Origin: Verrucomicrobia bacterium UBA1412
GTDB lineage: Bacteria > Verrucomicrobiota > Verrucomicrobiia > Limisphaerales > UBA1412
Assembly (NCBI GenBank): GCA_002305615.1
Contig: DBPU01000024.1
Span: 1-6,859 of the forward strand
Reading direction: 5' to 3'
DNA: 6,859 nucleotides
Part shown: piece by piece, positions 1-5,582 of the stretch
Position numbering within the stretch: position 1 is the stretch's first letter
How the letters are laid out: the number at the start of each line of letters is the position of its first letter
Position numbers and translations under genes: made by a program
The notes under the pieces: generated by a model
The model's database searches: none
Told to the model about the DNA's origin: nothing
The model's input: the letters and a program-made list of their open reading frames with translations, nothing else

Positions 1-294
1 TACCCCACGTGCCGTTTTTTAGAACATAGCGGCTACAAATGCGGAGGCTGTGGGATTCTGCGCTCGACTCATGCGCTCCTTCACGGGGAGTGGCTTCTTG
101 CGGCCCGGTATCACGTGCTCTGGGTGGCGGCACTTCCGCTCAGCATTCTCTGCCTGCTCTGGCACACGGTTGCAGTTGTGCGGGGCAAGCCCTGGCAGGT
201 GATGGAGTTTTTCTGGGCACATCCCTCCATTCTGCTGGCGGTCGGAGTGCTGGCGGTCCTTTTCCTCTTCCTGCGCAATTTCTTCGGGTTTTAA
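1..294 (+). CDS. DUF2752 domain membrane protein, C-terminal part (5' end outside window)
   Basis: Frame 1 is open from the first base to a TAA at 292-294 and gives 97 residues with no start inside the window, so the gene is cut at its 5' end. The visible part matches the DUF2752 pattern: a P-x-C near the start (P2, C4), a glycine before a CxxCG motif (C14-G-G-C17-G18), then R21-S22 and a LLHG (26-29) about eight residues after CxxCG. In most family members this reads CPGCGxTRAxxxLLxG; here G replaces the usual P and I-L stands at the usual S-T. Two hydrophobic segments follow, about residues 39-60 and 76-91, ending in RNFFGF, like the short R-N tails of the family. Relatives are usually small inner-membrane proteins of about 120-150 residues, so perhaps 20-50 N-terminal residues are missing. 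The biochemical role of the family is unknown to me. It converges on the GH127 gene and nothing links the two functionally. Confidence 0.8.
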   Translation, partial: YPTCRFLEHSGYKCGGCGILRSTHALLHGEWLLAARYHVLWVAALPLSILCLLWHTVAVVRGKPWQVMEFFWAHPSILLAVGVLAVLFLFLRNFFGF

Positions 295-321
295 AATTGC
301 TCCCGGGCCCTGTTTCCCCAC

Positions 322-360
322 AAAACAAAACGGAGCTTGAGCGGCTATGCCCAAGCTCCG
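322..360 (-). terminator. Intrinsic terminator of the GH127 gene
   Basis: CGGAGCTTG at 331-339 pairs perfectly with CAAGCTCCG at 352-360 (9 bp stem, 12-nt loop). Read on the minus strand, the hairpin is followed at once by TTTTGTTTTG (321-330), a classical U-rich tail. It lies 38 bases past the stop of the glycosidase gene. The plus-strand side has only TGATGATGTTATTT after the hairpin, so it would be a weaker terminator for the DUF2752 gene, although the stem could help both convergent genes. Confidence 0.75.
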
Positions 361-374
361 TGATGATGTTATTT

Positions 375-386
375 AGACTCGAGTCT
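375..386. other. Perfect 12-bp palindrome after the GH127 stop
   Basis: AGACTCGAGTCT is a perfect palindrome lying 12 bases beyond the GH127 stop codon and before the terminator hairpin. It has no loop, so it is a poor RNA hairpin. It may be chance or a small protein-binding site; no function can be assigned. Confidence 0.25.
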
Positions 387-397
387 CTTCCGGCGTC

Positions 398-2401
398 CTA
401 CTTTTTCTCGGCCAGAGGGAACTCGGTAATTCTCAGCTGCGTCGAACCATAAGGAACGAGCTTGACCGTTTTGGTCTTGAGTCCCTTGGGGTCGATGGGC
501 GACTGCGGCAGCTCGCCTGCGGAATTGAATTCCATTTCCCAGTCTTCAACCTGGCAGGCCTTGACCGAGAGGGTCACAGGGGCCGTGGTCAGAGCAAACG
601 GGTAGGAGGAAACCCTGGAGGTTTTCACCTTGAAAGCTTTGTTCAATTTCTCCGGGTTGAGCAGGAGCGCATAATTCCAGTCGCTTGCGGGGCGGAATTC
701 CCAGTCTGCGACATCGGGGTAGACATCGCTGTGGCTCTTGATGCGCGTGGCATATTGGCCGACTTCGAGCGAGAAAACCAGCGGGCCGCGGTGAATCGCG
801 ACGGAGTCATTGTAGCGGCGCTCGGCGCGGATATCCATCGGCAGGGTCAGCGTGACCTTGTCGCCGGTATTCCATACGCGCTTGATGCAGGCAAAGGCGC
901 CGGCCGTAGCTTCGACCTGTTCTTTCTTGCCGACCACGAGCTTGGCACCCTCAGCCCAGCCGGGGATGCGGATATAGAGCGGGAATTCAGCCGATTCCTG
1001 AGAAGCGACCGTGAAAGTGATCTTCCCATCGAACGGGTAATCGGTCTCCTGAATGATATTGACCTTCACTCCTGCGTCACTGACCAGTGCCGAGACGGTG
1101 TTGGGTCCCAGCGCCACAGCGGCCAGACCGTTATCGCGGGTAGCCATCCACATGGAGGCGACGAATTTGGGCCAGCCCTGGTGCATATTTGCCGTGCAGC
1201 AGCCGAAGTTCGGCTCCAGACCGTAGATGTTGGAGCTGTCGCCATTGGTGGACCACTTGCGGTGATCTTCGGTGCAGAGAACCTGGTTGGCCTGCTGATC
1301 GTATTGGTGCGCCCAGAAATCGGGGGTGACCGTACCCGGCAGCGCATTGTAAGCGACTTTCTCCAGACGGTCCGCAAGGGCTGGGGTGCCCCAGATGCTG
1401 ATCAGTTTTTCGAGCGAGTGCATCATTTCGACCACGGCGCAGAGCTCGGTGCCCTGGTTGGGATTGGTTCCCGCCAGATGTTCATCGCAGGAGAAAACGC
1501 CGGTGACCTGGCCGTGATAGCGATCCAGGAAGTCGAGCCCCATAGTGAAGCTTTCGTGATAGGCTTCCTCACCGGTCTGCTGGAATTTCAACCCCGGGTA
1601 TTTGAGAGCCATGGCGATATTGACCCCGTGGGAGAGGAGGTTATATTTGATATCCTTAATCTGGTCTTCCGGGGTGAGCGGTGAGCGCCAGTGGGTGATA
1701 TCTTTATCGGTATAGGCGAAATTCCTGAACCAATCTTCCCATTTGAAGCAATTGTCAAAAATGGTTTGGGCCGCCTTGAGGTAGAGCGGGTCCTTGGTGC
1801 GCCTGTACATCCAGTGAGCCGTGAGGCAGGTTTCCATGGCGCGGACACCTCTCCATTGATCATCGGGCCAATCCGGCGGCGTATCCACGATATACTGGAA
1901 GTAGCTCTTGAAGAGCTCCAGGACGCGCGCATCGCCCGTGGCCTCGTGGTACTGGGTGAGAACCTTCAGCGCGACAGAGAGGGGCCAGCGGTCCTTATTC
2001 TGCACGGGACCGAACCAGCCGGTATTCTGGCGGGTCATCAGCATGTACTCGATATAGGGCTGAATTTTGGAGATCAACCGCTGATCATCCAGGAGATAGG
2101 CCAGGGGAACCAGCCCATCCAGATAGTAGGGGCCGCGCTCCCAGGCATCTCCATCCAGACCCTTCCAGGCGGAGGAGAAAAGTGAATCCCAGAATTCATC
2201 CAGGTGGCCGGTCAGACCGCGCGCCTGGACTTTGAGCTGACTGCGCAGCCAGCCATCGGGCTTGACCGCTCCCAGCGGCAGCTCAATGAAAGCCTCAGGA
2301 GCCAGCGGCTCCGGGTTTTCCGGATAGAGGGAGGCCGATGCCCAGGACCCTGCACTTGTCAGAAGAGTGCAGGCTGCTAATGTTGAGATAAGTCGTTTCA
2401 T
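398..2401 (-). CDS. Secreted glycoside hydrolase family 127 (DUF1680), probable beta-L-arabinofuranosidase
   Basis: The protein has 667 residues. An N-terminal export signal (MKR, hydrophobic 4-20) has a likely cleavage after A-S-A (21-23). A lipobox-like LAAC at 8-11 exists but sits unusually early. Residues about 40-430 fit the (alpha/alpha)6 barrel of GH127 (DGWLRSQL at 49-56, YYLDGLVPLAYLLDD at 92-106), and the rest fits the beta-sandwich domains (YIRIPGWAEGA and AIHRGPLVFSLEV are typical). In characterised GH127 enzymes, Glu338, Cys340, Cys417 and Cys418 of HypBA1 bind zinc, and Cys417 is the nucleophile. Here E319-x-C321 and C401-C402 occupy equivalent positions with similar spacing (82 against 79 residues). 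E307 is the best acid/base candidate, but its spacing differs from HypBA1. The family removes beta-L-arabinofuranosyl groups from plant or glycoprotein glycans; exact substrate is inferred, and related families such as GH146 cannot be excluded. ATG start without Shine-Dalgarno; stop TAG at 398-400. Confidence 0.88.
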   Translation of the reverse strand: MKRLISTLAACTLLTSAGSWASASLYPENPEPLAPEAFIELPLGAVKPDGWLRSQLKVQARGLTGHLDEFWDSLFSSAWKGLDGDAWERGPYYLDGLVPLAYLLDDQRLISKIQPYIEYMLMTRQNTGWFGPVQNKDRWPLSVALKVLTQYHEATGDARVLELFKSYFQYIVDTPPDWPDDQWRGVRAMETCLTAHWMYRRTKDPLYLKAAQTIFDNCFKWEDWFRNFAYTDKDITHWRSPLTPEDQIKDIKYNLLSHGVNIAMALKYPGLKFQQTGEEAYHESFTMGLDFLDRYHGQVTGVFSCDEHLAGTNPNQGTELCAVVEMMHSLEKLISIWGTPALADRLEKVAYNALPGTVTPDFWAHQYDQQANQVLCTEDHRKWSTNGDSSNIYGLEPNFGCCTANMHQGWPKFVASMWMATRDNGLAAVALGPNTVSALVSDAGVKVNIIQETDYPFDGKITFTVASQESAEFPLYIRIPGWAEGAKLVVGKKEQVEATAGAFACIKRVWNTGDKVTLTLPMDIRAERRYNDSVAIHRGPLVFSLEVGQYATRIKSHSDVYPDVADWEFRPASDWNYALLLNPEKLNKAFKVKTSRVSSYPFALTTAPVTLSVKACQVEDWEMEFNSAGELPQSPIDPKGLKTKTVKLVPYGSTQLRITEFPLAEKK

Positions 2402-2430
2402 AATAAAATAAAATACAATGTTACAATCCC

Positions 2431-2455
2431 AGAGGCAGCATACAAAATAGCCTCT
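2431..2455. promoter_or_regulatory. Inverted repeat overlapping the GH127 -10 region, possible operator
   Basis: AGAGGC (2431-2436) and GCCTCT (2450-2455) are perfect 6-bp inverted arms with 13 bases between them, enclosing the TATGCT -10 candidate. Position and symmetry suit a repressor site for a sugar-responsive gene. Six-base arms occur easily by chance, and no second copy was seen. Confidence 0.25.
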
Positions 2456-2465
2456 CTTTCTACAA
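2437..2465 (-). promoter_or_regulatory. Putative sigma-70-like promoter of the GH127 gene
   Basis: Read on the minus strand, TTGTAG (2460-2465) is followed after 17 bases by TATGCT (2437-2442), a fair -35/-10 pair. It would leave a 5' leader of roughly 30 bases before the ATG at 2401. The leader is AT-rich (TTTTATTTTATT just before ATG) with no Shine-Dalgarno. The same -10-like word TATGCTG appears upstream of the BspA-like gene. This is a pattern match only. Confidence 0.35.
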
Positions 2466-2495
2466 GGTTTTATTCAAACCGAAGCCCGTCGCGCA

Positions 2496-2523
2496 TTGCC
2501 TCAAAATACCCGCACCGAAAAGG
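2496..2523. repeat. Degenerate remnant matching the right end of the 238-bp repeat
   Basis: These 28 bases begin TTGCCTCAAAA and end CGAAAAGG. They match 23 of 28 positions of 5547-5574, which is the right end of repeat copy B plus the bases just beyond it. They lie immediately left of copy A, so they look like the worn right end of an older neighbouring copy. The alternative is chance similarity in a short AT-rich word. Confidence 0.4.
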
Positions 2524-2526
2524 GGA

Positions 2527-2764
2527 AGAACCACGAAGAGACACGAATGAAGAAGGAAAAGAGAACCACAGATAGACACGGATAAACACGGATGTTTTGG
2601 GTCGGGTGGTTTAAGGTGCAGTGCGAAATAAGACCCGTAATAATCGGCTCGAAGCAGCAAACACTTCAGCAAATGTCCCTCATTATTTCTGAAACCACTT
2701 CACTCATCCGTGTCCATCTGTGTTCATCCGTGGTTCAACCTTGTGTTGCCTCAAAAAGATGCGT
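2527..2764. repeat. 238-bp interspersed repeat, copy A, with imperfect inverted arms
   Basis: This copy matches 5328-5564 with five substitutions and one single-base indel by hand alignment (about 97% identity), in the same orientation and 2801 bases away. Inside it, 2563-2594 and 2705-2736 are 32-nt inverted arms agreeing at 26 of 32 positions. An inner GTGGTTT (2606-2612) pairs with AAACCAC (2692-2698). The arms consist of a 10-bp periodic unit (CCACAGATAG, ACACGGATAA, ACACGGATG). No gene is credible inside: the only open frames read straight through the repetitive arms. It looks like a MITE-like non-autonomous element or a large palindromic repeat. It starts 125 bases upstream of the GH127 start. 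Confidence 0.85.
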
Positions 2765-2772
2765 CACCTCAA

Positions 2773-2862
2773 GGTATGCGGAGCATACCCATCCCATAGC
2801 CCGGGGTCGCCAGACCCCGGGTACAATCCGCACACAGCACCCCCACGACCCCGGAGGGGTCG
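2773..2862. repeat. Three consecutive perfect hairpins (REP-like cluster) after the BspA-like gene
   Basis: Three separate perfect stem-loops lie within 90 bases: GGTATGC-GGA-GCATACC (2773-2789), CCCGGGGTC-GCCA-GACCCCGGG (2800-2821) and CGACCCC-GGA-GGGGTCG (2846-2862). The second and third share the GACCCC/GGGGTC core, and the first and third share the GGA loop. They start 20 bases past the stop of the minus-strand gene. None has a T-rich tract after it on either strand, so they are not standard intrinsic terminators, but they could block exonucleases or pause polymerase. GC-rich hairpin sets of this style recur between genes in planctomycete and verrucomicrobial genomes, as far as I recall. 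Confidence 0.7.
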
Positions 2863-2882
2863 CATCCCTGTTGATTGAGAAT

Positions 2883-5222
2883 CTATTGGGCTACGCGGAA
2901 GAACATTTTGCCGGTCTCGGGGAGATCCACTTCGTATTTGCCCTCTTGCACCACTTCTACCGGATTCCAAAGAATGAGATCACTGCTGGCTTGGAGGTTG
3001 CCTCCGCTATAGGTCAGGACGAGCTTTCCACCCTCAACCGCATGGGCCAACTCAGGCACTGTCGGTTCAGGCCCTGGTGTCCATGTTGCCGTAGCATATC
3101 CCTGCCAGGGATTCGTCCACCCTTCAGTGCCCTCTATGTAATAAATAGTCTCCAATGCGGGGTTAAAAACACCAAATCCCATGCCCGGTGCATGACCTTT
3201 GAAGTATACGCTCGTCAAACTGCTGCAATCATGGAACGCATATCCTCCAATGTTGGTTACTCCAGCAGGAATCGTGATACTTGTCAGACTGCTGCAACTA
3301 TAGAACGCAAAATTTCCAATGCCGGTCACTCCGGCAGGAATCGTGATACTTGTCAGACTGCTGCAACTATGGAATGCCGCATCATCAATGCGGGTCACCA
3401 GGAATCCTTCAATGATGTTGGGAATGACTACATTCTTATTTGTTCCCTGGTAGCCCGTGATGGTGGCCGTTCTCCCACCCAACGTATATTTGAAGTCGCT
3501 ATCCGGGTCGCCTGTTCTCTCTGTAACAACGTGCAACTCTGCCTCTCTGCTGACGCTTGCATATTCACTGCTTATCGTGACCCTATAGGAGCCACTGTCC
3601 TCACCTTGAGCACTTTCAATAAAGTAAAGCGGTTTGGTCGCTCCTTCAATAGCGATGCCATCCTTGTACCATTGGTAACTTAAAGCGGCGGGGCTAATAG
3701 CCGATACCGCAAATGAAACCTCAGTATTTTTTGATACCATCTGATTTACAGGACTGTTGGCAATTAAGATATCTTCCTGTTTTATGCAAACGGTTGGCAA
3801 CGAATTCCAGGGGGGTGCCGTCCAGCCGCTGGTGCCATCCTTGTAGTAAATAGTCTCCAGTGCGGCGCAACCGGAGAAAACACATAATCCAATGTTCGGT
3901 GCATTACTCTCGAAATAGAGATGTTTCAGGCTGGAGCAACCCCAGAATGCATTGCTATCAATGTAGGTGACACTATCGCCTATCACGACACTTGTTAAAC
4001 TGCTGCAATCACTGAACGCCCCATCTCCAATTCTGATAACGCCGTTCGGGATGACGATGCTTCTCAAACTGCTGCAAATAGAGAACGTCTCATCCCCAAT
4101 GCTGGTAACGCTGTTGGGAATCGTGACACTTGTCAAACTGCTGCAATCACGAAACGTATCATCTTCAATGCGGGTCACCAGGCATCCTTCAATGATATTG
4201 GGAATTGCCACATTCCAATTTGCTCCCAGGTGGCCGGTGATGGTAGCCGCTCTGTCACTTAACGTATATTCGAAGTCGCTGTCCGGATCGCCCGTTCTTT
4301 TCGTGATAACGTCCAGGGTTGCCTCTCTGCTGACGTTCGTATATTCGCTACTTATCGTCACCGTATAGGAGCCGCTATCTGCAACTTGAGCATTCTCAAT
4401 AAAGTAAACCGGTGTGGTCGCTCCTTCAATGGCGGCACCGTCTTTGTACCATTGATAACTCAAATCAGCGGGGCTACGGGCCGATACCGAAAATGAGACG
4501 TCAGTATTTGGCAACACAGTCTGATTTACGGGACTGCTGGCAATCGAGATGATTAAGATATCTTCCTGTTTCAGGCAAACGGTTGGCAACGAATCCCAGG
4601 GGGGCGCCGTCCAGCCGCTGGTGCCATCCATGTAGTAAATAGAACTCAGTACGGTGGAACAGGAGAAAACACCAGATTCCGCGTTCGGCGCATCTCCTTC
4701 AAAAACGACAAGCACCAGGCTGCTGCAACCTGCGAATGCTCTCAGACCGATGCTGTTGACGTTTCTGGGAATGGTAATACTTGTCAAACTTCTGCAACCG
4801 GAGAACGCGTCCGCATCAATACTGGTTACGCCCTTGCCAATCACTACATTCTTCAGATTTAGGCACAACCCGAATGCAGTTTTTCCAATGAGGGTTACGG
4901 TATCGGGAATAGTGATGCTCTCCAAATCTCTAATGTAATAGAATGCGTTGTCACCAATACTGGTCACACTATAGGTCACTGAGCCTCGGGTGACCGAGGC
5001 GGGAATCGTCACTGCTCCGGAGGGGACCGTATACGATTGTTTGGAGACCGAGACGGTGCCGGCCGTGCCTTCTTCGGTCTGAACGAAGTATTTGAAATTG
5101 TCGTCGGTGAAGGTATCACCGACTGCTGCCTGTACCTTTGGCAAAACCAGAAGAGATGCCAGAAGGATGAATAACGATAACAAGCGCAACACGCCTGCAA
5201 AGAACCTGTTTCCCGTTTTCAT
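2883..5222 (-). CDS. Secreted BspA-like leucine-rich-repeat protein with two Ig-like domains
   Basis: The protein has 779 residues. A signal peptide covers about 1-32 (hydrophobic 10-27, likely cleavage after V-Q-A). Eleven LRR_5 (BspA/TpLRR) repeats of 23 residues, pattern VTxIGxxAFxxCSSLTSITIPxx, fall in three blocks: about 86-196 (four), 348-457 (four) and 608-693 (three). Blocks one and two end in a G-TSGWTAPPW-SLPTVC segment and an Ig-like domain (about 228-306 and 489-566; SYQWYKDG, DSGSYxVTISSEY). Module two (311-570) duplicates module one, and module three lacks the Ig domain. Residues about 725-779 form a C-terminal domain (LxASSDLILWNPV ending FFRVAQ) common at the end of exported verrucomicrobial proteins, possibly a sorting signal. 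BspA-type repeats mediate adhesion in other bacteria; an adhesin or surface-binding role here is inferred. ATG start without Shine-Dalgarno. Flanked on both sides by the 238-bp repeat. Confidence 0.88.
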   Translation of the reverse strand: MKTGNRFFAGVLRLLSLFILLASLLVLPKVQAAVGDTFTDDNFKYFVQTEEGTAGTVSVSKQSYTVPSGAVTIPASVTRGSVTYSVTSIGDNAFYYIRDLESITIPDTVTLIGKTAFGLCLNLKNVVIGKGVTSIDADAFSGCRSLTSITIPRNVNSIGLRAFAGCSSLVLVVFEGDAPNAESGVFSCSTVLSSIYYMDGTSGWTAPPWDSLPTVCLKQEDILIISIASSPVNQTVLPNTDVSFSVSARSPADLSYQWYKDGAAIEGATTPVYFIENAQVADSGSYTVTISSEYTNVSREATLDVITKRTGDPDSDFEYTLSDRAATITGHLGANWNVAIPNIIEGCLVTRIEDDTFRDCSSLTSVTIPNSVTSIGDETFSICSSLRSIVIPNGVIRIGDGAFSDCSSLTSVVIGDSVTYIDSNAFWGCSSLKHLYFESNAPNIGLCVFSGCAALETIYYKDGTSGWTAPPWNSLPTVCIKQEDILIANSPVNQMVSKNTEVSFAVSAISPAALSYQWYKDGIAIEGATKPLYFIESAQGEDSGSYRVTISSEYASVSREAELHVVTERTGDPDSDFKYTLGGRTATITGYQGTNKNVVIPNIIEGFLVTRIDDAAFHSCSSLTSITIPAGVTGIGNFAFYSCSSLTSITIPAGVTNIGGYAFHDCSSLTSVYFKGHAPGMGFGVFNPALETIYYIEGTEGWTNPWQGYATATWTPGPEPTVPELAHAVEGGKLVLTYSGGNLQASSDLILWNPVEVVQEGKYEVDLPETGKMFFRVAQ
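3265..3370. repeat. Near-identical 69-bp tandem LRR units within the BspA-like gene
   Basis: The 37 bases at 3265-3301 recur exactly at 3334-3370, an offset of 69 bases, which is one 23-residue LRR. They encode the adjacent CSSLTSITIPA repeats at about residues 618-654. Identity at the DNA level, including third positions, points to recent duplication or gene conversion, because other LRR units in the gene are more diverged. Confidence 0.75.
3361..3866. repeat. Intragenic module duplication, copy belonging to modules 2/3 of the BspA-like gene
   Basis: This stretch aligns with 4141-4655 at an offset of 780 bases (260 codons). The offset becomes 789 bases past the Ig domain because of a three-codon difference (DILIANSPVNQ against DILIISIASSPVNQ). 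A hand-compared 60-base line (3541-3600 against 4321-4380) differs at about ten positions. It covers the Ig-like domain, the GTSGWTAPPW segment and the linker GDPDSDF. Confidence 0.75.
4141..4655. repeat. Intragenic module duplication, copy belonging to modules 1/2 of the BspA-like gene
   Basis: This is the partner of the copy at 3361-3866. The reading frame is intact in both, and indels between them are in multiples of three, so both copies have been kept as protein. The moderate divergence shows that this duplication is older than the 69-bp LRR duplication in the third module. Confidence 0.75.
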
Positions 5223-5276
5223 AAAATTTAATTTCTGAAAAGTCTCTCAGACACTATGTTTGTGAAACTACCTCTC

Positions 5277-5304
5277 AGCATAAAATTATTTTTCAATTTG
5301 TAAA
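5277..5304 (-). promoter_or_regulatory. Putative sigma-70-like promoter of the BspA-like gene
   Basis: Read on the minus strand, TTTACA (5299-5304) is followed after 16 bases by TATGCT (5277-5282), inside an AT-rich stretch. It would give a leader of roughly 45-50 bases to the ATG at 5222. The -10-like word and following G match the candidate upstream of the GH127 gene. It lies between repeat copy B and the start codon, outside the repeat. Pattern match only. Confidence 0.35.
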
Positions 5305-5327
5305 GGGAAATTTTCTACTAGCCAATC

Positions 5328-5564
5328 AGAACCACGAATAGACACGAATGAAGAAGGAAAAGAGAACCACAGATAGACACGGATAAACACGGATGTTTTT
5401 GGTTGGGTGGTTCAAGGTGCAGCGCGAAATAAGACCCGTAATAATCGGCTCGAAGCAGCAAACACTTCAGCAAATGTCCCTCATTATTTCTGAAACCACT
5501 TCACTCATCCGTGTCCATCTGTGTTCATCCGTGGTTCAACCTTGTGTTGCCTCAAAAAATGCGT
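5328..5564. repeat. 237-bp interspersed repeat, copy B
   Basis: This is the second copy of the element at 2527-2764, in the same orientation, starting at the same AGAACCACGA and ending at the same ATGCGT. It has the same inverted 32-nt arms, read as GAACCACAGATAG... on the left and ...CATCCGTGGTTC on the right. One base is missing in the A-run near the right end (CAAAAAATG against CAAAAAGATG). It lies 18 bases beyond the stop of the prepilin-like gene and 105 bases upstream of the BspA-like start. If transcribed, its arms could fold into a long hairpin and end or stabilise the upstream message; no other terminator is visible after the prepilin-like gene. Confidence 0.85.
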
Positions 5565-5582
5565 ACTGAAAAGGATTTTACT

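Noticed and set aside
39..452. Plus-strand open frame overlapping the DUF2752 gene and the terminator
   Set aside because: Frame 1 gives the DUF2752 cysteine motif and membrane helices. This alternative frame has none and reads through the terminator hairpin into the end of the GH127 gene.
731..1684. 317-codon plus-strand open frame opposite the GH127 gene
   Set aside because: It lies fully antisense to a gene with recognisable catalytic motifs, has no family resemblance, and is explained by GC-biased codon positions in the real gene.
2460..2672. 70-codon minus-strand open frame through the left half of repeat copy A
   Set aside because: It is made of translated repeat arms (SVSICGSLFLLHSCLF type), has no ribosome binding site or domain, and the matching frame in copy B is not maintained at the same length. 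It is an artefact of repeat composition.
2592..3683. 363-codon plus-strand open frame starting in repeat copy A and running through the BspA-like gene
   Set aside because: It is antisense to a clear gene. Its apparent repeats (TCQTAATIE) simply mirror the LRR periodicity, and its start lies in the interspersed repeat.
3250..4950. Regular 69-bp spaced repeats as a possible CRISPR or tandem-repeat array
   Set aside because: The period is exactly 23 codons and the reading frame encodes BspA-type LRRs throughout, so the repetition is protein-coding.
5242..5252. Small inverted repeat GTCT-CTC-AGAC in the BspA-like leader
   Set aside because: Four-base arms are too short to separate from chance, and there is no second supporting signal.
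2527..5564. CRISPR array or composite transposon
   Set aside because: The two repeats are 2.8 kb apart with no short regular spacers, and no transposase, integrase or cas gene lies between them, so only a non-autonomous repeat pair can be claimed. No clear target-site duplication was seen at either copy.
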